NCBI GenBank assembly: GCA_035610365.1
Contig: CM069436.1
Location: forward strand, 57,985,505 to 58,049,504
Source: Aquatica leii
Taxonomy: Eukaryota > Arthropoda > Insecta > Coleoptera > Lampyridae
Reading direction: 5' to 3'
Length of the DNA: 64,000 nt
A program made the translations under genes and the position numbers. This document shows, piece after piece, positions 11,442 to 21,849 of the stretch. The notes under the pieces were generated by a model that did no database searches, was not told the origin of the DNA, and saw only the letters and a list, made by a program, of their open reading frames with translations. Positions within the stretch are counted from its first letter, which is position 1. Each line of letters starts with the position of its first letter.

Positions 11442-13708
11442 GAGGAGCTTTCGTGCAAAACCGAATAAATCAATTTTTAGTAGTTTTTGGGAAATGAGCA
11501 TTTTGTTGCACAGAGTAAACGATGGAGGATAAAAAAAATTTTTGGCTCAAAGTTGTTGCTTTCTGGTGAGAGTAAAATATACCAAGTCTTGTCAAAAATT
11601 ACAAAGTATTTTAGGAGATATTCTACAAAACAATATAGATTTATCTCGTATATATTTATATACAAAATGAATGCTATTTAAGAAAACATCTAATTCAAAT
11701 TTTTATTATTAAAATATTATATAAGTTGTTGCTCTTCTAAACAGTCGCATTTTTCTCTTTTGTCTTGATCTTGATCCTCTTGTTTATTGGTTTTATCGGT
11801 TTCAATCTCAGATGTAGACAAAATTTTGTTATACCATTCCAAATTTTGTTGGCCTTCTTAATTCTGTCCAAATTGCTCAGCCATAAATTTTCGTAATGTT
11901 TCGTAATAGAGCGGTGTAATTCGATATTATTAAGTTTAAAACCTTGATCAGATTTGTTTTTCTTAAGAATATTTTATGGTTTATCAGTGCCTGTTTCAAA
12001 TCTATAGAATAAGTAGAAGCTAACAGTATCTTTGTTCAGATTGTTTTTAGTTTGAATTTTTTTAAAAACAATTCTTTTAAAGTCTTCAATTCCATCCACT
12101 TTTTTATAAAAATTGTGCTTACTTTTGAATATAGCTTATAGTATTCATTTTTTTAATCAATAGTGGGATTTTTTTGTAAGAGCTTTTCTACTTTACTAAA
12201 TGCACGATCGGCAGGTATGAAGATTTACTTGAGTTACATTTTTTGGAGACTGAAATTTTAACCAGTACAGTAAGGCATGTACGATGTGGTTATTTGTATT
12301 TGGTTTTTCACATCCGTCACAGAACAACCTTATGACTGTTATATGTTGTAAATATAGTCTATTTAAGTGCGTATGTAAAACAGATTCAATTTCTGTGCAA
12401 CTTCGGTCCACATATAAAACGTTAGTTTTTTAGAGTCCATTTGAACGCAACAAAATGAGTATAAACTTGTTTGAAGTGAATAGTAAGCATCACTAATAGG
12501 CGTTTTGGGCAGTGATTTAACCTGTTGTAGGGCAAAGTAAAAGCTGAGATTACCTTCTAGATTTTCCTTTATCAGTTGAAAAAAACCTTTGCCCTTTTAG
12601 AATGAACGCGGTATTGCACTATAAGTTCAGTCATTTGTTTGAATCTTTTTTTTATTTTGACCTTATTTTAAAGTTTGTCCAAAAAAAAAACTTTTTTAAA
12701 CATCGAATAATTAACTTCATACTAAGTATCAACTTTATTGTTGTACATCTAATGCAGTTTGGATATGTCTAAATTAGAAGGTAAATAAAATCGTTTAGAT
12801 TTGACTCTGTTATAATGACTTTCCTGTCCTCTTAGCTGTCCAGAAAATTCTTTAATTTTTTCCCGTTTATCAACACTCTTCGTAGACATCACCACCACGT
12901 ATTTCTTTTGGTGCTTCCCCATAGTTAATAAATTTTGCGACATGATTGATCCTGTAAACTGATATCCCCAAGTGCATAAAGAAAAAAAATCTTGGCACAC
13001 TCAAACACTACGTTGTCTCGTTTTAAATAGTAAACTATGTTGAGTGATCGTGCTTTTGGCTTATCTTTAAGAGATATTTTTCTTTCTGGTGTAAAACACA
13101 TATCATATGGCAAACTTTCATGTCTTGCTCAGTTTTGTCCGGTGTCTCGTACAACTTTCTACGAATTAATTTTACATCACTGCGTCGAATTGTATTACAA
13201 AAATATGTTTTTCTAGCATAATTGCAAGGCGTCTTAATTTTTTTTAAATCCGTATCTGGATCTAAATATCCACAATTTGAAAAATTTTCAATAATTACAA
13301 ACAACACAAAAGTATATCAGAGAACTACCTCCTTTTCTTTTCCTTCGCACGTTAGATTCTTACAATAAGAACAGGCTTTATTAGCTAAATTACGAAGTAA
13401 AATCTTTAGTGGTTTAAACGAAACTGTAAACACACACAGTCTGTAAAGTAAAATTCTTACTAGTGCGCAAAAGAAAACTGTAAATTTTACAGATTTATAA
13501 AATTTTTTCGGTTCGGTTTTGCTTGAACAATACAGATTTGCCCACTTTTGCTAAAAAATGTTGACTTTGAGACCATTTTACTGCAGGATTTATTTTGTTT
13601 TGCTCGAAAATAAGTACGGCAATGGAAAGTTGGCCTAAAAATTATATAGAAACGAACTTATTTTTTTTTCCAAAAGTAGATTTATTCGGTTCTGCACGAA
13701 AGCTCCTC
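11442..13708 (-). mobile_element. 2.27-kb DNA transposon (Sola-like?) nested in a mariner gene
   Basis: The ends are inverted: GAGGAGCTTTCGTGCAAAAC from 11442 and the reverse complement of GAGGAGCTTTCGTGCAGAAC ending at 13708, matching for about 30 bp with one or two mismatches. The flanks AGTT (11438-11441) and AATT (13709-13712) fit a 4-bp target duplication with one later change, and excision restores the host mariner frame. A 4-bp duplication, together with the encoded protein type, suggests Sola or a related superfamily, but I cannot prove the superfamily from sequence alone. Confidence 0.75.
11690..13330 (-). pseudogene. Transposase of the nested element (insect DUF7869-like protein)
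   Basis: The minus strand holds a nearly continuous but frameshifted protein of roughly 500 residues. In order: TYFCNTIRRSDVKLIRRKLY (N-terminal), TPDKTEQDMKVCHMICV, a VVFECAKIFFLYALG block, REKIKEFSGQLRGQESHYNR then SKRFYLPSNLDISKLH, then LFCDGCEKPNTNNHIVHALL, a block resembling the YSDxCxGQNxN motif of the DUF7869/transposase-like proteins abundant in beetles and aphids. After a frameshift come FIPADRAFSKVEKLL (the GHSFxPxDRxFGxxEK block) and a Lys-rich C-terminus ending near 11690. The acidic residues in the LFCDG and PADR blocks could be catalytic (inference). Stops show it is inactive. Confidence 0.6.
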
Positions 13709-13865
13709 AATTGACGTTTGTATTTTTCTTGATTATCTTTTTTCCCATAAATGGATCTGAAGATTTTCGGAAATTTCCTGGCCTATGCGCTCTCCGGATA
13801 TAACACCATGCGATTTCTTCTTCTGTGGATGCCTCAAAAATGAGGTCTACAAATGCAGACCTTTC

Positions 13866-14364
13866 AGAAACATTAACCATTACCATTTTTTTGTTCCTTA
13901 TTTTCCACAATTTTCTCATCTTATTTCCAAGTTAAATAAATGTTCTGATTTAAAAATTTCTTTTTTAAAACATCCTACCTTACACAACATTTTCTCAACG
14001 GACATTGAGCATTACAACAAAAATGAGAACGGTGGCATTTACCAATTGGTTTGGTCTTGCAAAAAAATTTTATACAGGGAAAGCTAAGAGGGCTTTCGAT
14101 ATCAGACTAAAAGAACATTTACGGTATATCAACAAACCATCTAAATATTTAAACAATCCTTCTTCCATAAAATCAACCTTTGCTGAGCATGTTCTTAACT
14201 TCAACCACTCAGTTATGTCTACCACTCTTATTCATCCTATTTTTAATAACAATTGTAACCAATTGTTAGATTTACTTGAGATGATTTATATAAAAAGTGC
14301 TCCTAGATCTTCACTGTTGAACAATCAGTTTAATTTCGTAAATTTACGGTTGAATTATTCATAA
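13866..14364 (+). pseudogene. Penelope-like element: end of RT region and GIY-YIG endonuclease
   Basis: Plus-strand translation gives FFVPYFPQFSHLISKLN, resembling the region just before the endonuclease in Penelope-like retroelements, then NENGGIYQLVWSCKKILY, a degenerate GIY...YIG box. After a frameshift come GKAKRAFDIRLKEHLRY (conserved Arg of the nuclease), STFAEHVLNFNHS (the AxH block) and LLDLLEMIYIK with the conserved Glu. PLEs use this domain to nick DNA during retrotransposition. The reverse transcriptase itself is missing, so the copy is 5'-truncated. It abuts the mariner fragment directly at about 13866. Confidence 0.7.
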
Positions 14365-14606
14365 TTTAATGTAGGAAGATGCTACCTCTGCCATCGGTGT
14401 ATAATTATAAAAATACACCTAAACATTTCACCTTCAACTTTTATTTATATATACATTTGATATTTCCGACTTTATCAATTTTGTTAGTTAATGTCAATTC
14501 AATTGTGTTAGTTAGTTCTATGTAGTCAAAGTTGCATAATTGTTTTTACTAAGTAAGCGTCCTTAATATTAGTAGACAATTTTTTTATATAATTTATAAT
14601 AACGTT

Positions 14607-14658
14607 TTTAGTCTAAAGATGGTCGTATGTGTTTAAGAGAGCGAAACATGTTACTAAA
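14607..14658 (+). ncRNA. Decayed hammerhead-ribozyme-like motif, PLE 3' region
   Basis: In order: TTTAGT (14607-14612), CTAAAGA (13-19; core CTGANGA with one base changed), a 23-nt region where helix II should be, GAAACATGTT (14643-14652; GAAA plus a two-pair helix III) and ACTAAA (14653-14658). TTTAGT and ACTAAA pair perfectly as a 6-bp helix I. Helix II pairs poorly and the invariant G of the core is A, so this copy should be inactive. It lies about 250 bp beyond the GIY-YIG remnant. Confidence 0.4.
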
Positions 14659-14699
14659 TATATTAAATAAAATCTAAGACATTTCATATTGGATTACGA

Positions 14700-17289
14700 C
14701 ATCGTCGAACAAAAATGATTTATACTACATACTGGGTTATAGTCGTTTGTTGTATTTAAAATTTAAAAAATATAAGTAAACTTTTTAAAAATTTTAATTT
14801 TTTTTTGTTGTATATGTGAGTTAGATACAATTTTGCTTAACTGGTTGCTTTTGTAAAAGTTTTTTCCAGAGTAGTAATCTTCTAGAACATCTAAGTTATA
14901 GTAAGTATTTGTTTTTTGTTTGTATGTTTATTCTAAAATTTAAACGTATTTAAATGAGTATTAAACCAAGTTGTAAAATTAAGAGTAGTGCATGTTGAAT
15001 CAAAATGACGCTTTGGGAAACTTTTATTATTTTAAACCCAAAGAAGGTTATCTTTACATGTTTTACTTTATTTATACTTTGTACTTGTTTGTTTATTTTT
15101 TGATACGTAAGACTTTTAAGCTTTTTTGTAAAAAAATGTATTAAGAAAACGAACGCGAACTTTATTTTTACTGGTTTATCATTCGGCTTGGTGTAATTGT
15201 ACAAATAGTTTCATTTTAGAAAAAATGTCAAGTCTTTTTAATAAACTGTCTACATAATATCACACTATATTTTAATAAGTGGAATGTATTTTTCATAAAT
15301 AATTACGTTAAATATTATGTAAAATTTGTTTAAAAATAAATAGTATGTTTACAAAAACTCCAGATTATTTTGCAAAAACAATCAGTTGTGTAAATAATTA
15401 AACACAACACAAAAGATATTCTTTAATAAAAACTAAATAATCAAAATTATTTTTACTACTACTATCTTATGTATTTTACAAAAAGAAATTGTTCTTATTC
15501 TGAGAGTGAGCTTATCAGTTCCTACAGAGTTTTTAATATTGACTTAGTGATATTCTAAACTACCTAATTATTCAAACGAATTACAAAAGCAATAATATCA
15601 GAAAACCCTGTAAACTGGACGCGTTTTAATTAAGTCCAATGAATTAGACGCACCAACAGCAGCAGTTTTTATATATTAGTATTATTTAGTAAGAAGTTCA
15701 AATAAAAAACACTACAAACTGTAAATAATAATGTATATTTTATCAAAAAAAAAATATGCGTTTTAGAAAACAAAAATTTCTTGAATAAAGTATTTTTTTG
15801 ATTGAATAAACACATCTGCGTTTTGCATAAATTTCGATACTTTAAAATTAGAAGGCATTAGCAACATTTACGATTTAAAATTTTTTTCGCCCACATTAAT
15901 AATTTCTTTTACTAGTAAAAAGTTTAATACAAGAATACGTAGCAGCAAATTAAGTTCAAAGCAAACACAATACCTCAAAATGAAAACAATGCTTACTACG
16001 ATAATGAATTAAATTAAAAAATAACACAAAGTAACTAAATACGAATATATGAAATGCGATACGTTCACCTTGAAATTAAAACTATACGTACCAACATAAA
16101 AATTTATTAAAGAATCTTTTACCGGTTGCTAAGACTTAGGTATACTTTTACAAACGTGTAAACTTTCGAATTCTTTAGCTCCAGAATTTATACACCAAAA
16201 ACTGTGTTAGCACGGGAGTTTTTAAAAGCTGTCGCAAAGTATAAACTTTTAATTAAAATCAAAATTATTTTTTATGTATTTGTCTTTAAAATTATGTGTG
16301 CAATTCGTAATCTTAATTTATTTTTAGAAAAAGCGAATACCTTGAAACGATATAATTTATAATGGTGCTAAAATTTTGGGTATCATAATTAGTTTTCCTG
16401 CTTATTTTAGATTATGTTCATTTAATTTGCCTGTTTTAATTACCAATTATCTTTATCGACTTGTAGCAAATTGAACATGCGCACTTATTTATAACGAGCT
16501 TATAGATAACACTATTTGTTAAATAGACCTAATTTTGCGAAAGCAAAATATGTGTAATACATTTACAAGATTTATTTAAAGCTTCTGCTGAAATCGGCAA
16601 TTTTAAGGTTTAAAGCAAATTTTAAATTTTTAAACAATACTCGTTGTTGTAGATAACAATTATTACACTGTAGTTAAAAATATAATTTATAAATAAATAC
16701 TTTTTTGTATAAGCTTTAGTTAGTATATTTTTATATGCTTTTAATTTTAATGAAGACTTTTTTACGCAAATAATGAACATTTTTTGTAAAATTTACGAGC
16801 TCTTTTAAAAGAATATTTTTAATTTGTTGTAAAAAATATGTCAAGCTTTAATTACAAAAAATTAGGAAAAAAAATATACATAAGAATTTTAATGTCATTA
16901 TTCGTATCACAAATTTAAAATGCTTTAGGGAAAAATTAATCTGCAAATCGCGTTCAAGAGGATTGTATTTTATTAATATATTACCCATTTTTTTTAATTT
17001 TTGAAATTAGTAGGTTTTTGCGTAAATTAATTTTTTTAATGTTGACTAAACGTTTAGCAAAACCTTGTATTCATTACTTGGTTTACTCAACAGTTTAGTT
17101 TGAAGCTTTTTGTTTCAATTTTAATTTAATACGTTTTTGGTTGCAGAATAATAATTTTAATAAAAACTTAATTTTTAGCATTTACTGTTAGAAATCACAA
17201 ATCTTAAGTTACGAAAACCACGAATAGTAAATGTAACATTTAAATTTCTTTTTCTTCTGGTTATAGGACAAGTCTGGTTATACCTAATC
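14700..17289. other. AT-rich non-coding stretch
   Basis: Long A/T-rich sequence without a supportable gene, RNA or terminal repeats. The minus-strand frame at 14950-15204 is low-complexity and unrecognised. Confidence 0.5.
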
Positions 17290-17662
17290 TGCTATTTGTT
17301 AAATCTTGTGAGGTTGAAGTCCAGCACTTCTTCCAGCGTTTGGGCGAGCGTTCGCGGGGTCTTTTCAATTATAATTGGTTTTTCATAATTATTTTTGCTA
17401 ATCGTTGATCATTTAGCCTTGTCACATGCTGATGCCACTCTCGACGTCTCATTCACGTCCAGGGTACCACGTCCTGTACATGTATCTTTTATAGCTTCAC
17501 ATCTGACACTGTCGTCAAAGGTGAGTCTTACACTAGCCCTCAGAAGTTTTATCCTGGCGATTCTCATTGTTCTATTGGTAATTTTAGTTTTAGACCGAGT
17601 TTCTACGGCGTAAGCTATAATAGGTCTGACGCAAGATTAGTAAATACAAAATTTACTGTCTA
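17290..17662 (-). pseudogene. Non-LTR retrotransposon (LINE) ORF2 C-terminus
   Basis: The minus strand reads RPIIAYAVETRSKTKITNR, matching the RPVxTYAxETRxxT block after the RT thumb in RTE-like and related insect LINEs, then IKLLRASVRLTFDDSVRCE, EAIKDTCTGRGTLDVNE and, near 17300-17330, the tail block with TPRTLAQTLEEVLDF. It is the continuation of the RT fragment at 18951-19480, from which it is separated by an inserted DNA element. Several stops are present. The plus-strand 72-residue frame at 17395-17613 is antisense. Confidence 0.65.
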
Positions 17663-17664
17663 TA

Positions 17665-18948
17665 CCCAGTAAACACAAAATTGATAATGTTTAGTAACAG
17701 TTTCAAAACAAAAAATTTATGATTCACTCTTGTTTCAAACATAAAAAAAACCTAACTGCAATAAAATAAGTATAAGTTCATCGCTGTTTCACTTATTTGA
17801 ATCAGTATAGTTTCGGTATTTTAAATTCAAATCTGTTGCAAAATAAATGTTGCATTCGGTTTACGTTTTATAAGCTTCGTTCTTGAACTGATACTAAATG
17901 ATCAATAAATATATGATTTTCTTGTTTCAATAATGTACTTAAACAGTTGCAATAATATAATAATACATTTTCGAATGCATGTTTTAAATTTAATTGCACA
18001 ATAAATATTTTTAAATACAATATCACATTGACTTTTTTGCATATTGCAACTTTCTTTGATGTGGTCTTTTCACGGAAGTCTCGAAAACTGCATCAGTTAC
18101 TGTTGGGTAGCAATTTTTAACTGCATCTGTAACATAGAAATAAATATTTCATTTATATACATACATAATCATAGAGTTACACAAAATTAATTACATTTTT
18201 TTAATCAAAAACAACAAACTTAATATAAATATCAATTTAGCAATCATAAGAAAGTTATAAAAATACTGTGAATACCTTTAGCTGTACATAATCGTATAGA
18301 AAACTTGAGGAATTGAACTGTAATTATAAATCCTAAAGTATCATCAGATTTACGCAATAATCTACCTTAACGCAACCATGTGTGTTAATTTACATTTTTT
18401 TAATACAAATTAAAACATGATACATAAAGAACAGAAATGATAATAATATTGATTACATTTATAGATTATAATAAAATATTTCGACTTACCGTTTATTGTT
18501 CCATTTTGTAATTGTAGATACACAGCATCACTTATCAAACTACAACCGAACAAGTAAAAAGATATCAATTTGCAGCGCAAGCGTTGACGACAGTAATCAA
18601 AAGTATAGCAACGACTAATGCTGACTAATCACAAAGTACTCGTTTTTACAAGAACGATTCCACTGTTTTGAAAATAATTCAATCTTATTTAATCGATCTT
18701 CAAACAATTCTAGTTATTCAAAAAATACTCGGTTTTAATAAATCAGTTTTTAGACGGTTGCTGATTATGGGAAAAAAATTGCTAGTACTGAAACGGTTTA
18801 AAACTGATTGTGAGAAATCGGAACTCTTTCAATTTATTCACTGTCAGTTACATGTAAATAATATAACAATGGAACTAACACGAAACAACGTAATGAAACA
18901 ATTGTTTTAATTTTGTGACTGTAACAGTTTCAGTCCGTGTTTACTGGG
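17665..18948. mobile_element. 1.28-kb DNA transposon with CCCAGTAAACAC ends, nested in a LINE
   Basis: The termini CCCAGTAAACACAAAATTGA (17665) and TTACTGGG (ending 18948) are inverted copies, exact over CCCAGTAAACAC. Both are flanked by TA (17663-17664, 18949-18950), consistent with a TA target duplication or with TA being part of the ends. Just inside are imperfect inverted GTAACAGTTTCA-type repeats. The element lies precisely between two halves of one LINE reading, which independently supports its limits. It has no recognisable transposase and is probably non-autonomous. Confidence 0.7.
18023..18539 (-). CDS. Possible spliced ORF inside the 17665-18948 element
   Basis: Two minus-strand segments look like exons. 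Exon A (18539-18490) follows a pyrimidine-rich tract ending TAG and stops at a GTAAGT donor (18489-18484). Exon B starts at 18126 after a TTTATTTCTATGTTACAG-type acceptor. Intron: 18489-18127, 363 bp. The frame runs through the junction: LISDAVYLQLQNGTIN then DAVKNCYPTVTDAVFE, then a basic end KRPHQRKLQYAKKSM and a TGA at 18025-18023. The first exon of this frame, if any, was not found. I do not recognise the protein. The small size is typical of a remnant of a captured or autonomous-element exon set; chance splice signals remain possible. Confidence 0.3.
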
Positions 18949-18950
18949 TA

Positions 18951-19480
18951 GAAATGTATTTATTCCTCCATATAAGGTCACGTAGATATCCTGATGCTGT
19001 TGCTTTGGAGCTCTGAATCTGCGTTTCTTTATATATGTTTCTATTGCTATTCCGAGGTAGTTGAACGACATTACATTTTATCGTCTACTTCCAGTTAGCA
19101 GCGGCGAGGCTCTTTCGATGCAGTCTTCTTTTTCCGTTATAATGACGGCGTCAGCAGCGTAGCATATTATCTTAATTTTGTTATCGCCGATTTTACATAT
19201 ATCCTCCACTACCTCTGTTGACTTCTCGTGTAATCTCGTTCATAACTGTGTTGAATAATACGCCTCAAATTTTTTCTTTGCTGATTGACGGTAGCGACAA
19301 GAAGTGTTTGGGTCAGATTATTGTTCGCCATTATTTTGGTCGTGTTGTTGCTATTAAATTGTTCTATAATCTTAGTTATTTGAGAGGCTTGGTTTAGGTC
19401 AATGAAGCACGTAAATTCAGATTTATTAAATTAGATCGCTAGTTGGTTCGGGTTCGGGATACTTAAGCTTGACTTCCATG
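18951..19480 (-). pseudogene. LINE reverse transcriptase fragment
   Basis: In minus-strand order: FTCFIDLNQASQITKI (the FIDLxKAFDxV block; the AFD Asp is not preserved), NTTKIMANNNLTQ (palm strand), IICYAADAVIITEKEDCIER (the YADD catalytic box, here YAAD, so one active-site Asp is lost), then FNYLGIAIETYI (the FxYLGxxI block). Its continuation is the fragment at 17290-17662, and the gap is the 17665-18948 insertion. Type: RTE/R1-like, clade unresolved. Many stops; dead. The plus-strand ORFs here are not genes. Confidence 0.65.
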
Positions 19481-19910
19481 TCTTAGGGACAAAGTTCTTG
19501 CAAAATTCGTTAAAGAAGCATTGTTACTTATTGAGATAGTTTTTTTCCCTTATATTTAAGCAGCTCGTTTGTGTTTTTTAACTGGCTAATAAACATTTTT
19601 ACTTCCTTTTTTGAGATAATGACATAACTTGCTTTGTTTTAATCTTTTAGAAACAAATTATTATTTTGTATCTATTTTTTTTAGTTTGAATTAAACAATA
19701 AACACAATTATTAAAACCCATTGTTAAAACACCAAATTTTTAACGTATAATATGATACAAAAATATAATAAATACCCTGCTTTAATTAGAAATTACGATG
19801 AGCAAGTGAAATTTGGCACAAAAATACAAATATATGGTTGACACTTTATATAGAAGAACTATATGAAATAACTTATGGTACGGTTTCTTTATCCTCCTTA
19901 TTTAAACTTT

Positions 19911-20260
19911 AATTAACACTATTGGATTTTTTGTTCAAGGAGGAACATAAAAAACTGCTCAGTTTTTTTTTATGTCGACGTTTCGTGCACTAAATGTGCA
20001 CTTCATCAGGCCAGTAGAACATTTGAGCAATTACTCCGAAGTTTGACAAATATGAACACGTCCTAAACTTAATTGACAAAAATGGGATTATTAATAGTCA
20101 ATGATTAAAAACAATAAATAAGTATAAATAACAAATGACAATACAATTAAACATGGAGAACAAACACTATGATATGTATATGTAAATAATTAACACTATT
20201 AGATTCTTCGTTCAAAGAGGGGCATAAAAAACTGAGCTTATTTTTATGCCCCTCCTTGGG
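19911..20260 (-). repeat. Penelope-like terminal repeat remnant (two direct copies)
   Basis: TAATTAACACTATTGGATTTTTTGTTCAAGG (about 19911-19940) recurs as TAATTAACACTATTAGATTCTTCGTTCAAAG (about 20188-20217), followed both times by a related ACATAAAAAACTG / GCATAAAAAACTG. The copies are direct and about 277 bp apart, as in PLE pseudo-LTRs. The first copy is followed by a hammerhead-like motif. The second runs into a perfect inverted repeat AGGGGCATAAAAA (20217-20254). No PLE coding sequence lies between. Confidence 0.5.
19972..20015 (-). ncRNA. Hammerhead-ribozyme-like motif with strong helix II
   Basis: On the minus strand: GGC, then CTGATGA (20009-20003), A, GTGCAC, loop ATTTA, GTGCAC, GAAAC (19984-19980) and GTC. 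Every core position of CTGANGA/GAAA/UH is present. GTGCAC with GTGCAC forms a 6-bp helix II. Helix III is only AC/GT without a loop, the minimal form reported for PLE hammerheads that act as dimers. Helix I (TGGC with GACA) is imperfect. One extra A lies between the core and helix II, as in the other copies. Confidence 0.6.
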
Positions 20261-20289
20261 GCACGATAAAAAAATAACATAGCTACTAA

Positions 20290-21849
20290 TAAATGCCCAA
20301 TACAACTATGCTATGTGAATTGAGTTGTAATTAATTGTAAGTGTTGTTTTACAGCACAAAACTACTAAAATTAAACCTGTATGCTACTTACTAATTTAAA
20401 ACCACAAATATTATTAGTAAATGTTACATAATCCTGAAAAAAATTATAAAGCACATACATTAAACTTTGATTTTTAGAAAAAACTTGTAACAACACAAAA
20501 ACCAAAAGTATAAACAGTACCGTAATAAACGTAATTTTAACGTTTATCATTGCAACGGTAGTTTGCCAGTTACTGTTAGAGGCGCTGAAATCTTAAAGTG
20601 AATCGCTTATAATAATACAAATTTAAATATTTTTAATAAAAAAATAATATATTGAAAATTGTTTCTATACAACTATATCCATACAATGTCGCATTAATAT
20701 GTTTTTTTCTCTTGTTACTTTTTTTAAACTACTCAACTTGTTTTAATGAGTGATACCTAATTTTCTTCCGGAATTCAGGGCGCTTCGCGTAGGCAACATT
20801 GCATGTTGACTTGACGCTCCATCGCTGATTTATAGAAAAATAATTGTGTCATCTTTGCTTAATAAATACTGAATTTATTTAAAAATAATTGTACTAAAAA
20901 TTTAATTTAAATGTGAAGATGAAAATTTTATTACTATTCGTTAATGAATAAAAGCTTATTCAATTTTACATAGAGCAAATGGTAAAATTATATGTGAACA
21001 AGTAGAATTCATATTTCATCACAAAAATTGTTTTGTAAAGTTGCTTAAAAATTTATAAAAATAAATTTATTATATATTAAACCATTGAATACATTAAATT
21101 TAAGTTTAAAATATTTTACTCTTCGTTCGTTTTTATATAAAGCATTTTGAAAGTTGACCTTTTAGACTTTTTGATTATATATATTTTTCTATTTAAGATT
21201 AAGAAAAAATATTTTTTATATTTAATGCCACCAAATTTTTATTTAATTTATCTAATTTAATTTACTTTTAGTTTGCGTAAAGTGAAGAATTACTAAATAT
21301 AAAAACTGTACAATTTTCTCTATATAATATGAAACGTGAATATCACCATGTTTTTTAAATACGTAGTATGATTTTTTTTATGTTGCATTTAATTCATTAT
21401 GTATTAATACACAGTGCACAATAACTTGAATAAATCAAACACAATTCTGAAAGATATAACTATTTGTAAGATAAAATATGTTAAGTTTGCGTAAATACAA
21501 ACCTAACCTTAAAAAATCCAATAGTTCGAGTATGCAAAATAAATCTAATAAATAATTAAATTATAACCAATAATTGTATCGTTTCCGCCTACTGGAGTTA
21601 TTTTTATCTATTTATTTTAAGAAAAGCCTATTTTCTAAAATGGGCTCAACAACTGGTATATTATAATTGTTATTAACAAATAATGTAAATTACTGCAAAA
21701 TCAAAAAAGTGGTTTAAAAAATTGTTTTTGAAACGCCATAATTTACAGTTTTATAATTATTTTATATTGTTTTTTTTTTGTGTTTTGTTTGGAATATACG
21801 TTTACTACTTTTTTCAGAGTATATTTAAGTGTTTAGTTTCTGTAATTTA
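20290..21849. other. AT-rich non-coding stretch
   Basis: No gene or repeat pair supported. A GC-richer patch at about 20770-20825 has no recognisable frame. Confidence 0.5.

Larger units (their letters stand above)
11130..13865 (+). pseudogene. Mariner-like transposase split by a nested transposon
   Basis: Two pieces of one plus-strand transposase flank a foreign element. The first (about 11130-11437) gives FFCDEF (first acidic motif), ENLHFVIEARDQH, TNVWFRIFNNQIIEPF and QDGAPAHSTV (second Asp box). The second (13713-13865) starts DVCIFLDYLF and continues through the tryptophan block to MRSPDITPCDFFFCGCLKNE, which holds the third acidic motif. Removing 11442-13708 and one 4-bp duplication restores the frame exactly across the junction. 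Stops and frameshifts elsewhere show the gene was dead or decaying. The reading changes to Penelope-type sequence at about 13866. The ends of the mariner element were not found. Confidence 0.75.
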
